Source: Drosophila miranda
Lineage: Eukaryota; Arthropoda; Insecta; Diptera; Drosophilidae
Assembly: GCF_003369915.1 (NCBI RefSeq)
Contig: NC_046677.1
Location: forward strand, 27,732,913-27,796,912
Direction: 5' to 3'
DNA length: 64,000 nt
Within the stretch, counting starts at the first letter, position 1, and the number at the start of each line of letters is the position of its first letter. Below are positions 50,568 to 64,000 of the stretch, in pieces. Below the pieces are notes generated by a model, which searched no databases, was not told the origin of the DNA, and saw only the letters and a list, made by a program, of their open reading frames with translations. The translations under genes and the position numbers were made by a program.

Positions 50568-52601
50568 AAAATCGAGCTATCTTTATAGTTTAGAAACATG
50601 CCTTTATGGGATTCATTGTATTCGTTTCTCTATGGAAATACAATCCCATCAAAACATTTCCTGGAGTGGAAGCCACAGCCGAAGTATAAATTTTACTTGC
50701 ATTTGTCATGAGAGACGGGAAAAATATAGAGACATTATGTTTCTGCGGTTCGGTGTGGTTTGGATTCTAGAGCGATTTATGTGATCAAACTTCGCACGAA
50801 TAACGACCGGAATAGGGAAGTCGCAGGAGTTCGAAAACCCGAGGTAGCGCTATTTTGCCAACAACGGATTGTTGAGTTTGATACATTATCATGAACGGGT
50901 CATAGCTGTCGTAATAGTAGGCGCGCAACTCAAATGCCGATTAGATTTCTGTACCCATTGAATATTGTCTAGAGTTCATTTTTACACATTTATTTCAATT
51001 GCATAGATTTATAGAGATTTATCAGATGCAGTTTAAATTATTTCTGTTTTGCCTCTTGATATGTTGCAATTTTGAGAATAATAACCAACGCACTTGAGAG
51101 ATTCACATCACGGGACGGTTGGTAGAACATACACATAAGATATAGACAGACAGATTATAGTTAGACACACAAATAATTGTTGTACTTATACACAATGAGA
51201 CACTAATCAAAATCATATTAAATCATTGACTCAAACGGATGTTTCTGTTGGTGTAAGATATCCACGCCACAATTGCTTCGACGTATCAAATTTTGTGTTC
51301 TGCAAGAATGAAATGCAATTGTTAATAGGATCTTGTTGGCAATCGTACAAAGGATACCTAGACTGGCGTATCTTTATATATACATACATACGATTTAAGG
51401 GTATTTATAAATAATACATATACAGACATCAATCATAATGCATATGAGGCCATGAGTTTTTTTTATTTTGAAAACAGAGCTTGTGAAGATATAAAGAGTA
51501 TGTGTAATGCTGAGCTATTTATCATTGAAGATAGCTAGCTTGTATTGAGGGATTTCTTTAAAAAGAAATTATTTGAATAATTTACAATGAATGATAGGTA
51601 TATTTGCGCAAACTCTGTTTCCCTTTTCATACATAATTCTTGACAAATGGCTGATGGCTGATTGATGCTTGATTCGTTTTGGTTGAATGGAAGACAGGCA
51701 GAGCTCGAATCTGGTGCTAGATGGTATGTATACAGAGATAGAGTATAGAACACTATGTGCCACACGCAACACTCACAACTACACTGAAAGAAAAACGAAC
51801 GATGCATACCAAGTAAATTAATCAAATGAAAGATACAAAATTGGGTTTCGGATTTTATTTCGGTTTCGGTTTCGCTGTTTTTGCTTCTTGTGGTAATTGG
51901 TGTATTTTCCACATTAATTTTTATTCAATATTTATAGTTATATTTTATATAGGTATAGTCATGGATGTGTGTGGGATGTGTAGTGATTTTTTGTAACTTA
52001 GGTTAAGGCATAAATTATAATACAATGTTTTCTCCGTCTTGGCGAGGCTAAATGAGTGGCTTTCTTCTAAAATCCCCCCCCTAAAATTCACATCAGATCA
52101 CAGCTTATAAAACTCTACTCCAACCCCCCCATAACGCAGAATGAATCCAGCCAAAAGAGGAGTACATATAGGAAAATGGTTCTGCTTCGGTGGAACCGAA
52201 GTCTCGGGGATCTTCTCGATCAGTTTTTGTTGGAATTGACCATAGTCTCTATAAAAAATCGCCTCAAAAATGTGTATACTTGGAATGGTTTGGGTTACTA
52301 TATTTATCATATTTATAAATAATACTTCTATAGCTTGTACCTGAGCAAAAAAATCCAATGATTTTTGTCGCTTTTCTTTGCCCTTGGTACAGCTAAAAAT
52401 CGTTACCAAAATGTTTGTGGTGAAAAAACTACTACTATATATTGAATAGAAAGTACAGAGAAAGACTTTCCACTCTGTTTAGAGATTATGATACTGGTAT
52501 TTCTATGAGAAGTATGTACTACAATACGAGTAGATGTGTGTTTGAGTGTATGTTTTGTGCATTTGTTCGGTATAAATCTGATCCTGATCGGTAGGTAGAC
52601 C
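50568..52601. other. Intergenic DNA and Ndae1 3' UTR
   Basis: AT-rich with no supported gene. 50900-51020 resembles 50040-50170 beside mEFG1 (shared GGCGCGCAA-TCAAATG and AATTGCATAGA), suggesting a decayed duplication. TTTATT near 51920 is a possible polyadenylation signal for Ndae1 in reverse orientation. Confidence 0.4.
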
Positions 52602-55600
52602 TTAGACGGGTGTTATGTTGGCTGGATTCTGGCTGGTGACCGTGGATCCTTCAAGCTTGGCTGCCGCCTCCTTACAGTTGATGATCTGCTGCTGTGGACT
52701 TGGATTCGACGTATTGATGGTGACTTCGGTCTCATCCGCCTCGTGCATGGGCGATAGGCGCGGCGAGAGGGCGGCATTTGTTGAGGCACTGAAGAGAGGG
52801 TGGCATGTGGGGGAATGCATAGACGAGCATGAATGATACGAGTATTATAGTCGATAGATGGGAGATTGGGAAGCAGAAAGATAGATTCATATATACAAAA
52901 AATCAAGCTTAGGAGTTTTAGCAGCTCATGATTGTACGAGTATGTGTCTGAGTGTCTGATTTGCGCGGCACCAGGAACAGGACTCTCTACTGGAACACTT
53001 ACTGATTTCCATTGATCTGTCGAACTTTGACGGTCACTGGTATGATGAGCTGCTCGGATATGCCATTCCCATCCTTGTTGATCTGCTGCCAGACTGTGGT
53101 GCGATTCACCGCCTCTTGGGGTATATTTATGCCCGATCCATTACCACTTGCCGGCTTGCTGCCAGAGAGAGGAATGTGTATGGTGGTGGGACCCGCATTA
53201 TTCGGATTATAGTTGGGTCCTGTGCCAGTACCCGCCCCGGGCGGTTGCTGATGCTGATGATGATTATCCTTTAATATAAAATTAGCATATTTCCATAGTT
53301 TTGGGTCCAAAAACGAACTCACAGAAGAGTAGGAGATACGGATAGGTAGAGAGGAACGAGTATAGCATAGTGTAGGAGAGAAAGAGTGAAGAAAGGGTGA
53401 TAGGTGTATTGTGTGTCTGTGTCCCAACTTTTACCACGGTTCCACTAGAACACACTCGGTTCTTCGATTGATGCGAATCACGATGATTTGCTTCAGAAAT
53501 TTCCCATAAGCGAAGAATGCGAATGTTCTGCTAATGGAACTGTGGTACGGTACTATATTCTGTGGCTAATATTCTGCTGGTGAATGTTGTACAGGTGAGG
53601 TGTATCCGTGTTCGATCTACGAGCCAATGGGTGTGTAAAATTTTCTTTTATGCCAAATTTTCAGTTTATTTTTTTGTGTTTTTTGACTTTTAAAATTTAC
53701 ATCAATTTCGCTACAAATATGTGTGGTGGGGTGGTTTTGTTTTGTTTTTTTTTTATCTCCGGCTAGTTTTTGTGGGGTTTTTCGGTTAGTTACTGGGAAC
53801 TTTTGATCCGATGATGACTATAAAATAACATAACAGGTTCCATTTAATACATTTAGGTACTTGTTGTACAGTGTAAACGTTTGCGCACAGCATGACTAAC
53901 AATGGCTTATGGCTAGAATTTCATTTACATTTATAAATATTCTTTATGATTATATATATATATATAGAGTAGGAGTAGTATTTAGAGTAGGTTTCGGATA
54001 GATAACAAATTTTTGTTTTGCATTACGAAAAGCGACAACATAAATAATTAAATTTGTTTGATTTTTTGTTTGTTTGTTTGGGATTAGCATTTACAGTAGG
54101 TACAGTTGCGCTGGATTTCCGATTGGCAAAAAAATATCGTAAAAGTATATAAAAAAACAAAATGCAAAAATAGCTGCATGCCAAGATTTAAAATTAAATT
54201 AAAATTGGTAGGGCTAAACAGGGGATAAACATTTACAAAATACTGTTAAAGACAGGATAAAAGAAAAACAAAACGTATAAAACAGAGTACGAGTATTATG
54301 CATATACAAGTAGATAGAGTCGTACCGACAAAATGCAATTTAAAAGAATGATATCTAAGTATAATTTAGTTTATAGAATCGGCACCATCGAAACGGCTAT
54401 CGTTCATCGGTCATCGGCCAACGGCCATCAATGATCGATGATTTGTGCGGGTGGACTGTGGACTGGCCAGCACTGCAAACGCAAACGCAAATGAAATGGG
54501 GCTGATCTGATAGCGGAGTGCACTTGTTTCTAGTTTCTAGATGTGACTGTGGACTGTGCAAGTTCCAGTGCCAGTGCCAGTGCCAGAGTGCGGGTGTTTA
54601 CTTTTTGAGCAGACTACTCTGTGCCTCGAACTCCTTTTCATTTGCATTTGAGCTGTTGCACGTGATCAGGCCGAGGCCGACGCCATTACCAGCGCCACCT
54701 TCAAGACCGGCCTTGGTGTCGGGCTGGCCGCGACCACCGAAGAAACAGGGTAAAAATTTCTGAACAAAGCCCACCTCAGCGTCCAATTGATGCAGATCAT
54801 CGGCGGCCGCTCGCTTCGTCATCTCCGGCATAATATCGTCGAGGATTTTAAGCTCTCGACGCGTAAAGACCAGATCGAGGGCCTTGCGTATGCCGATCAT
54901 CACCACCAGCATGAGAGGGAAGAGAATTGACGTCTGCGAGAAGGATTTGATTAGCCAGAGTATGATCAGACAGGCCAGCTGTATGATGGTGAACAAGTGA
55001 ACTCGCTTGATGGGAACCTGTCCGAGGAAATTGGAAATCAGTCATTTAGTAACGTTTAAAGCATAGAAGATCTTTCCGATAGCTTACCTGTCGCAGGAAC
55101 ATATAATCTGGCTGGTATTTGGCTGGCATGAACATGATCAGTATGCGATCAAAGAACTGCAGACCCTTGAGCGAGGCCACGCCCATATAAAGGAACACAC
55201 CGAACAGAACCGGCATGGGAATGTGACCGAGCAGCGGTGTCAGCAGCACCGAAACACCGATCGTTAGGAAGATCATGATGTGTGTCACACGCTGCTCGCG
55301 AACACCCAGGAACTGTGGCTTCTCGCCAGGGGCCGAGCACTCCGATTCAAGTTTCAAGGAATTTACATGATTGATGCTCAGAACAGTGGCCGCCACGAAC
55401 CTGGCAATAAAAATGGATCATTAGGATCATTGAAAGAACATCATTCTAAGGGCGAATGGCTCACCATGGCAGACCCATCACACTGCAAATGGCAATAAGA
55501 ATTGAGAGAACAAACAGATCCAAGTGGTAGCCACAGCCCTTCTTCAATTTGTTCTCCTTGCGATTGACGATTACAGCTGTAATCTGCTGATCCATGAAGA

Positions 55601-58600
55601 TCAGAATGGTTCCCAGTAGAGCGGGGAACACGGCAATGATCGGCGACCACCAGGGATTCCGTTCGCTGAAAGGTGGAATGAGCCAACCCCTCGAATCCAG
55701 CGTGGGCTTCAGTTCTGCAGGAACCTCCAACTTCTGTGTGGGCACGCCCAACGAGTAGTCGAAGAATGTCATGGCAAAAATGGCAATCAGCACGGAAAAG
55801 TCACTGATGTACTGGCGCACAGCCGAGGGGAAGAACAGGGCGTTCTTAAAGTCCTTCAGAATGGTGGAGATGATGAAGGTACCGGTGCACAGAACCACCG
55901 ACATAAGGAAGACATTCTCAGTGGGTGGAGTACCACAGTCGCCGCCAACAAGAGTTCCATTGTTCGGCTAATGAAAAAGCGATAGAAGTTATAGATCGGG
56001 AAATTTCCAGAGATTCAGGTGAGGTTGCTTTCTTTTCCTTACCTCACAATAATCCCAGTTGTATTTGGCATACTCCACAACACTGGCATTGCTGCCTGGC
56101 GGCGGTATGCAGACACAATCGTATATGCCTTGATTCACAGGGAAATTCTTCCCGATGACAACCACATTCTCGATGGCCTTGTAGATGAAAATGAAAGCAA
56201 TCAGGGTGGCAAAGTTCTCCTCGGTGAAGCGGGTTATGTAGCAGACGAGAGCACTGGCATCTATCGCGGTCAGGACGATACAAATGCCGGCGACCCACAT
56301 GCCGATCCAGAACCGGAATGTCATATAGTCCCAGTCCATTTTCATGCAGAACTCATAGATGATTGACTCAAAGACCAGTACTGGACCGGTGGAACCCAAT
56401 ATTGTCAACGGCTGACCCGAAAAGAAGCCATAGCCCATGCCACAGACGAACCCCGACACCAGACTCTCCATCGCTGCCATATTCTTGCCGGTGGCCTCCG
56501 CCAAGAGGCCTCCGAACGTGATGATTGGCGAGAGGCAGGCGAAGTACAGGAAGATCCACGATGCCACGCATTGCATGGAAAATGCATCGCGATAATCGCT
56601 CCAGTACCAGGGGATCTTTCGCTTCACATCGTTTATCAGACCGCCAAAGATACGACCTGTTCGTGAGAGACCATTCTCCTCTCTGAGTCGCGCCTCTTCC
56701 TCCTCCTCGTCGATCTCCTCCTTTGGCAGCTCTGGTGGTCGCTTGCGGACATCCTGGGAGGGTATGGCCGCCGGCGGCTCAATGCGAATGGTGGGATCCC
56801 ATTCCCCAGGAGGCAAAACGGTGACCGCATCGAGGAACTCGTCAACGCCGGCCAGCAGATGCTCTCGCTTTCGTGCCCGATAGGCCACCTCGTGGAAGAT
56901 CTCATCCGACATCAGGGTGGCCATGGCACGTCCAATCTCATGGAAATTGCTCTGACTACCAGGTGGTCCAAGCAAAATAAAGATGAATCTGCAGTGGAGG
57001 ATTGTGTACTTTTAGAATCTGTTTAGAAAGATCTTAACCCATAAAAAAAACCCCATACCCCATACCTTGTGGGCACTGGCACCTCTGTCAGATCGCCCAT
57101 GAGCGCTGCCTGGCTTAAGCGGATGAAGCAGGAGAGTGTCCGCTCCAGAAAGTCCACTTCGCCAACCAAAATATTACTGGCCTCTGCACCGGGAGGGATC
57201 TTCCTCATAAAGTGTGTGTTTCCCTTGTGCTGCTGCTCGTTGAGCTCCGTTCCGCTGCTGGGACGTGCCATCGACTGGCTGCTGGGACTCTTCACCATGT
57301 CCTCTGTGATCACCGGAAGGTTTTGTGTGGGTCGCAAGTTTTTAGAATTAGATTTTTTCTCTGCATTAGTCGGGGGGTTTTACACGGTTAACACGGTTCA
57401 CACGGGTGCAAGAATCGGTTTTGGTTTTTGGTGCAGGGTGTTCGTTGGGGGTACGTGCGTTGATAGGTATTACAACAATAATAACAACAACACGTTAAAA
57501 AACGGGCACAACAAATAAAACATACGAAAAAAGAAGTGCAAAAGATATATTTTGGATTAAAGATCAGAAGATATTTTCGCATAAAAGGTGCTGGAAGAAA
57601 GTTCAATTCAAGTTGAGTTCAAAGAATGATACAAGTAGGTGCTAATAGCATGCATATAAAAAATATATTAGATATTAGATATTAGTTAGGTGATAAGCGT
57701 GCAGGTGTAAATATGTATAATCGGGTTGTACGAGTATTACGTATATCTTCTACAGAACCATTTCCTTCTTCTAGTAAACCTTCATGCAAATTTTGTCAAA
57801 TTAGGGACTGCTGAGGGGGATGGTTTTAGATTTATAAAAACGTTTTTACTACCAAACGAATATTAGATATAGAGGAGTATATAGTAATTGTTATAGAACC
57901 ATTTTCAAAACCATTTAAGACAGTTAACAGACACGTAAAATCAAACAGGAACGATAAACAGTTCAGTTCTGGAGTTGGTTTTTTTTTAAATTTCTTCTGA
58001 TTTTTTTACCGAGCGTTCTGTTGCTGGGCTTTCCGGGCACTGTCAGAAAACGCCCCATGCCGCCGCCAGGGGTTAAGCTCGTATTGCCATTGCTGCCAGG
58101 CGGTCCCGGTTCACTTGCCGGTAGAGATATTGGCGTGGTGGCCCCTAAAGCGTTGCCCGACTGTTCATCCACTGGAAAATGTTTGGTTTGGTTTTGTTTT
58201 GGTTGTGTTTTGGTTTTACAGGAGTATTACAACTAGAAGAATCTCTAGGATATCTAAGTATCTCGAATGAGCCTTTGGATCATCATTAAATATAATCTGA
58301 ATCGATTTGAATCTTAGGATCCAATCGGTTATGGTTTGGTTTTATTCATATTTTGGTTGAGTAAATTGTGTAGATAGACAGCACAAAACTGGGTAGTAAT
58401 CATCATAGTAGAATAAGGGCTTAAAGAGCTTTAAAATTGGTAGGGTATCAGATTGCTAGTGGAAGTAAAGTGAAGATCAAAGTTTGAAGATTGAAGGAGT
58501 AGAAGGAGTGGAATAGTAAAATAGTAGTAAAGTTTCAGAGACAAGACATTATGATCGATAAACACAGCGTGCTTTTGAGATACGAGTAGTAGGTACGAGT

Positions 58601-61600
58601 ACAGTAAAAACCTTTTATAGGCTATAGAATCGGCTATTACTTGGTATTGATTGTGATTGTCCTTGCTGGCCTTGGCCCTGGCCCTGGCCCCTGGATGGCC
58701 CCGGGTGATGCTGAGGCGATGCCCCAGCATGGAACCAGGTGGTGACACCAATGGCACCCAGATGCGTTGTGGCGTCAGCTTTTCATTTGAAATTTTGGAC
58801 AGGAGACGAACGAAGTAGCAAGAGCGTGTTTTTGGTTAACGTTGGACAACACTGGTTCTCCTAGTGCCCCACTTAACTAAATTAATGATTTACTGATGGA
58901 ATGATGCTTGAAATGAGTTCTAAGGTGACTGGCTGTCTAAAGGTAAGATGTTCTTGAGAAGAGAGATTCGTAACTGCATCCTAAGTTTAGCTTGGTTCTG
59001 GGTTTTTTATTTCGATTGTTTAGTTTAGTGCAAGGCAACTGAAAAATATTATTGGCTTTCAGCTATACAGAGAGACAGAGATTGAGATCGACAAAGAGAG
59101 AGAGAGTGATTGAGTGGGGTGGTGGTGGATGGTGGGGGAGTTTTGCTAATTCTAGTTATAAGGCTATACCTGTGGGAACAGCGAGATAACAACCACGCTG
59201 ATCCTTACTCGACACACAGACGGCTGTCGTCATGAGGGGCGTATGGCATCCATCCAGACCAGTTGCTGATGAGCCATGCAGTGAGTGCAGAGGATTGCTC
59301 TTGCCCAGGTCTGCTTTCAACCCGGTGTGTGGTTCGATACGAGTTAATGGTTTTTATTTGTTTTAGTATTAGTTCGGATGAATGGCAAACTTTTAGTAGC
59401 GCTCTAGAACACACTTAATACGAGTGGAATGGACATGGACCTGACTCATGATGATTTCTGAGTTGATTTGTGGTTGTGGTGATGATTGATTGAATGATGA
59501 TTCACAGTGTAACACCAAACGAACGAGATGAGCTTAGAGTTACCTAATGATTCCATTCCTGTGAAAGGAATCCTATTCCCTATCCCCTATATACTCACTT
59601 TTCGATGACGAATGGTTGCGCATATCGGCCAGGGACCGAATGATGGGTAGCCGTGTCTTCTTGGCATACTCGTGCTGATGCCGGTGTCGACGCAGCAGGG
59701 CATCCTTGACCTTGTCCTTGACGCCGGGGGGAAGGGTGCCGGCACTGACCATCTGGTCGCAGACCAGGTCGGCCATCACCTCCAGATTGGGTGCCTCCAT
59801 GTCGAGCATGACGGTGCCGTTGACCAGCAGGCGCCGCAGCTCGAACAGCGAGTGCAGGGAGAGCGTGGCCACGTGGGGCTTGGACCACCGATTGCCGCCC
59901 TCCTCCACATCCTCCTCGAACTTGATCCAGCGCGCCGTCTCCTTCCACTCGATCTCGTCGCCCTCCTTCACCAGCATTCCCATTTCCGAGAACAAAGGAT
60001 GCGATACATGTGTCCCATCGACATCAACATCCTCGCCGAGTATAAATTGTACACGTTGTGCGGGCGGTGTTACTGTTGCGGTTTTTGTTTGTAGCCAAGC
60101 AACGAGACATCCCACACAGAGAGAAAAAAAGAGAGTACAAGATTAGCGAGGACCTTTATTAGCGTAATAAACATTTATGAGACTCGCCCTGCCCCCCTGC
60201 CCCCTGCTTCTGCCCCCATCATCCTTGACTTAAGTCTGCCGCCTGCGTGTGCAGAAGCAGCAACTAATTGGCGTAATAATTTTGCCCTGATCCGTAAAGG
60301 GAATTGCCATTGCCCCACTGACCAATGTCCATATGTCCTGTTTAGTGTGTGCCGTCTCCGGCTGTGGTAAGTGGTTCATGTCCTTCATGCCATGCATGTT
60401 CGAATTGCGTGAGGTTTTTGGCAACAGGAATGCACACGTGGAGGTTTACTTAGGAAAAGTTTGTGTGAATATGAATAAGGTCAAACCGTTTTGAAATTTG
60501 TGAAGGCTTCGCCCAGTTCTGTTTAGTTTATTTATTCTAAATTGAGTGCCATGCCATGTTGCAACTCTTAAATTGTTTCCATCTCCAACATTTTTTCTCT
60601 ATTCGGTTCAAACAGTTGCGCTGACAACTCCCCTGCTGCTCGCCACTCGCTCCCAATCCCTAAGCCAATCATCTGTCATTTCCATTATTCCGGTGATGAG
60701 ATGTCCCAGCGAAGGGCTATAATTTGTGCCAACCTCCGCCCTTCGCTAGGGTTTCCTGTAATTTTCAACAATTCTCGGAGCTTGCAAGCTGATTGGCTGC
60801 ATTTGTTATCATTCCATTTCATTCCTCTTCATCATTCTTCAGCTTCCATTTCGTGATTATATTTGCCATTCACACAATGCACACACATGGATACGGGCAC
60901 GTTCATGGACACTTTCCCCCCACCCAGCCACATGGCGACAGGATACACACGAGGCTGTAATGAAGCAAATTCTGGAACACTACCTGGACGTTCCACTTCC
61001 TGTTGCTTTTCACTGCCGCTGTCCTTGCTGGAGACGCCACCAGCACCTCCCATGCTGCCGGAGCCCCCGACGGAACCGCCGCCTCCAGCTCCACCTGCAC
61101 CTCCAGGACCGCTGTGATGGTGCTTGCGTCGGCGCTGGGAATGGCGTCTGCCTCCCGGCACATGAACACCCACATAGACGGTGTGTGCGCGATGTCCTGC
61201 GGTAGAGAGAGAGCAGAGAGGAGAAAGGTGAGTTTTCCAAATTGTTATTATTAATTACAATTGAATTTCGTAATTCTGTTAGCTTAAAGTGTCTTCTTTT
61301 TGTCGATTTTCGATTTTCCTTTTTTGTTTGTTTCCATTTTTGTGAAACGTATTTTTAAACTCGCATCGCTTTCAATTAGAATCAAAGCTTAAAGTTCACT
61401 TTTGGGTTTAATCTACTGATAAGAACAGAGATTTACTATACATAAATATCTGGCATGTCTGGCATGTGTTTTTCAATGAGAATTGCGCATACGAGTCGTT
61501 GATTCATCGACAGAACCCAAAACCCAAGAAAGACAGCAAATAAATTTATGTTTATTACCTATTTCCCTTGATTTTTGTCCTCGTCTTTTAAAGCAATTTA

Positions 61601-62853
61601 TTAGCTTAGCCCATAGTGATTGCTCAGTTTACTAATTGTGATATCATCTCTGGTACTTGCCTTTGTAGTTTTAATAAATTTAAATTAATTATACAAAGCA
61701 CATCGCAAACGAGTAGCTTAATTCTTTTCCAGTTATCTTCGAGTCACGCTACCCCCCAGTTTCGGTCCTACATATATGGCATACTCGTACACGTATACTT
61801 GTGGGCGTTTTATAGAGAGACACTGAACATTTTTCTTGTTTAATGCAGTTTTTTTCAATGCAATTTGCGACAGACTACAGTGGTAATTGCCATAACTAGT
61901 TTGAATATCTTTATATACTCCAAAGAAAAAAAATAAATGAAAATCCTGTTATTTAAGAGTATATACTTTTTTACTGATTAAAAAAAAAGAAAGATTGACT
62001 TATGACATATGCATCTTTACATTTATAATCAGAAAATTATCTATCTTCCATAATTAGTACATTCATGGAATAAAACTTCGTATTTAAACAACCTCCATGG
62101 TCTATTAGAATCCAAGCTCCCGTTCCGGTTCTATCCACCATATTTCTGACTTCCCAGACTACAGATCTGATCTTGTTGCCCATATCCACTTTACTCTAGG
62201 CTTGGTGCTCGAAAAAGTCAACTTGCAATTAACACGACGCAAATTTCTTGTTCCAAAATATCTTGATTTACGTCAATAGTGTGAGTTGTGGCTGGTTTTA
62301 CTAGTCAGCCATTGATTTTTGGTATGGGTTTATACCAAAACGTTGCCATGGGACGTGTCAGAGAGTCAGGATTTGGGCAATTACAAAATATAAGTATGTA
62401 CAAAACTTACCCTCGAAATCGTTCTCTGTAAATTGTTGCGTAAAGTCCTCGCCTCCAGTACGCGGGTCCTTGGGCGCCTCATCGTCACCACTCGAGGAGT
62501 TCATGGTCCAGGGTCTGCAAAGAGAAAAGGCATAAAATATATATTTTATTCTGGATTGAAAAGGGTGAGCAAAAGTGTCTGAATGTCATAAAAGAAAATG
62601 CAAATAATTCTTAATTATGGCACGAGTCTCTTATCAGGCAAAAGTGTCTGTTAATTAGTGGCCCTGTTACCGCCTCTAAAGCCACTAAAGCAGGCCTAGA
62701 AAATAACAGCTCGATCCTGAGTTGCATAGGCAAATAGTTGCTTGTCAAGCGCCTGATTGAAATGCGTTTTATAAATCGAGACTGAGACGAGGGGACGTAC
62801 GTAAATTGTGGTGGTTCATATAACTGATCGGCATAGACAAAATCGACATACAT
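52602..62853 (-). CDS. Ndae1: Na+-driven anion (bicarbonate/chloride) exchanger, SLC4 family
   Basis: Plasma-membrane exchanger that takes up Na+ and bicarbonate against chloride and protons, controlling cell pH. Exons: 62801-62853, 62411-62514, 60984-61196, 59599-60072, 58641-58778 (cassette), 58010-58171 (cassette), 57066-57360, 56043-56988, 55465-55967, 55088-55400, then 54598-55017 ending in TAA; phases match throughout. This gives 1206 residues, or 1106 without the two in-frame cassettes. The N-terminal cytosolic domain has [10 protein letters not shown] and [19 protein letters not shown]. The membrane domain starts at [20 protein letters not shown] and includes [10 protein letters not shown] and [13 protein letters not shown]. 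An alternative tail can be built: donor at 54769-54774 (exon 54775-55017), then 53435-53527, 53003-53268 and 52602-52788. The first exon (YEPPQFT) joins in phase 2, which fixes the start at 62853. Confidence 0.93.
53435..53530 (-). CDS. Ndae1: Candidate alternative C-terminal exon of Ndae1
   Basis: A 31-32 codon exon with a TAGCAG acceptor (either AG keeps phase 0) and the donor GTGGTAAAA. It reads [17 protein letters not shown] and joins in phase 0 to the exon at 53003-53268. Its upstream partner in phase 0 would be the shortened exon ending GAG at 54775. It contains no stop, whereas the frame just upstream of the acceptor stops at TAG. Confidence 0.45.
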
Positions 62854-64000
62854 TAAGGAGTACTTAAAGGTGGTTAGCTTGGATGATGAGTGGATACCCT
62901 ACCCAAGTGGGGAAAGGAGTGTTCTGGTGGTGTCTTTTTTTGGTGGTGATTGGCTGGTGATTTTTGTTTGAATTTCAGAGCATGTCCATGTAGACAGAAC
63001 TCAAACATTAATTAATATTATATGTTGCATAAAATTCTTCGATTCCTTCACACTGCACTCTCAACATTCTCCTGATACTCAAAAAAAAACTCTCGTAATA
63101 CCCGATTGAAGAGTACAAGCAAAACAAAACAAGTGACATCGTGTGGTGTCATTGCCACATAGTCATTGTCACAGCACTTTTCGGAATCACTTGTCACAGC
63201 GAGTGCCACCCCCTACAAACAATTTTTTAGAATCACTCTGCCTGACGGTTGGTCGGTCTGCCGTTGCATTTCAATTTCTCGTATCGTATCCATTTCACAA
63301 TTTACACAGATGAATAATATTTTATGAGCCATTGGCACATTTCGCTTTTACTGCAAGTGGATTTTTCTTTTACTTTTGCGGCGGCATTCCGCTCAATGGG
63401 TGGAAATGGGAGTCTGCTGCTTCATTGTATAACTTTGATAAATACACGTGCTTCAGTTCTTTAATTGCCATTTGAATATGGATATTTACGAGTGTTTCGC
63501 CAGCAGCAGATTTTACAAATGAATTAATTAGCATTTATTGTTGTTGTTGTTGTTGTTGTTGTTGTTCTCTCTTTGCACTTGGACTTACTCGTACTCGTAT
63601 TTTTGTTGGTCTTTGCTTTTCGTAATGGAACTGCAATTTAATCTGTGCGACGTGTTCCAGGTGTCATCTTCCATAAATGATCTAATGGTGGGTGTGTTTA
63701 CGATCATTATAATGACGTTTAGGAAGCGATTACATTGTTGCCATGTTTGGGTAGACATTAATGTGCAGCAGCAAATTAGCTATAAATATAATACTTCGTT
63801 TTTGGGACTCTCTTATTAATATATAAAATTAATTTCAATGTCGATTGGTCAACCGGAATTTATGTGAACTTAACGCCCTTCATCTAGGGTCTTAGTGTCT
63901 CCAAAATAATATTTTATCTGAGAGCTAAACATATTACATTGATGGAGAAGCTTTTGTGGGCTTCGAGTAGGACTTTTGGAGAGCTTAAGAGCTCACGTGG
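62854..64000 (-). other. Upstream region of Ndae1
   Basis: No further coding exon is visible; this is probably 5' UTR, a 5' intron or promoter. A GTT/TTG trinucleotide run lies at 63538-63563. The plus-strand frame over it is only repeat translation. Nothing else is supported to the window edge. Confidence 0.4.
63536..63566. repeat. (TTG)n microsatellite
   Basis: About nine perfect TTG units in a row. Confidence 0.95.

Noticed and set aside
63538-63819. 93-codon frame starting with poly-Leu
   Set aside because: The start is the translation of a TTG microsatellite, and the rest has no protein likeness.

Overview
This 64 kb window is nuclear DNA from a fly of the genus Drosophila. The introns are short, with GT-AG borders, and intergenic DNA is AT-rich. 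The intact genes are recognisable fly orthologs: Snx1, Rab6, ThrRS, a Patsas-type ankyrin-DHHC enzyme, Ced-12, mitochondrial EF-G1 and Ndae1. Several of these map to Muller element B in D. melanogaster (from memory). Gene fragments and repeats suggest a species outside the melanogaster group, perhaps the obscura group; this is inference. There are no bacterial operons, CRISPR arrays or viral genes.

Left block (1-15.2 kb): Snx1 (minus, cut by the window edge), a secreted chymotrypsin-fold protease (minus), a broken LRP5/6-like fragment, Rab6 (plus), ThrRS (minus, with a probable mitochondrial-leader exon), a Patsas-type palmitoyltransferase (plus) and Ced-12/ELMO (minus). Snx1 and Ced-12 share the same dispersed repeat directly upstream, and it starts with the housekeeping promoter motif 1.

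Middle block (15.2-26 kb): a mosaic of gene debris and repeats. It holds an Aldh pseudogene, an unrecognised two-exon gene, a divergent ORF with 84-bp internal repeats, the 3' half of an HSPBAP1-like JmjC gene, a frameshifted Pro/Tyr-rich tail fragment, a possible transposase remnant, a 16-bp minisatellite, a duplicated 0.5 kb segment and a 273-bp tandem array whose units carry a long hairpin.

Right block (26-64 kb): a PQ-loop transporter of the PQLC1/SLC66A2 type (minus, 12.4-kb first intron), mitochondrial EF-G1 (minus), an 81-codon three-exon gene of unknown function divergent from it (plus), and the large multi-exon Ndae1 bicarbonate/anion exchanger (minus).

The most striking observation is the PQ-loop gene. 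After its expected UAG stop (followed by C), the same frame stays open for 636 sense codons, reaches a UGA followed by C, and then stays open for another 147 codons to a UAA. That is the layout of a double stop-codon read-through gene. A competing explanation is an alternative 3' splice site, because the AG of the UAG lies at a potential acceptor.

The intact genes serve endosome and Golgi traffic (Snx1, Rab6, Patsas), translation in cytosol and mitochondria (ThrRS, mEFG1), engulfment and Rac signalling (Ced-12) and membrane transport (PQ-loop protein, Ndae1). They show no shared pathway beyond being mostly housekeeping genes.
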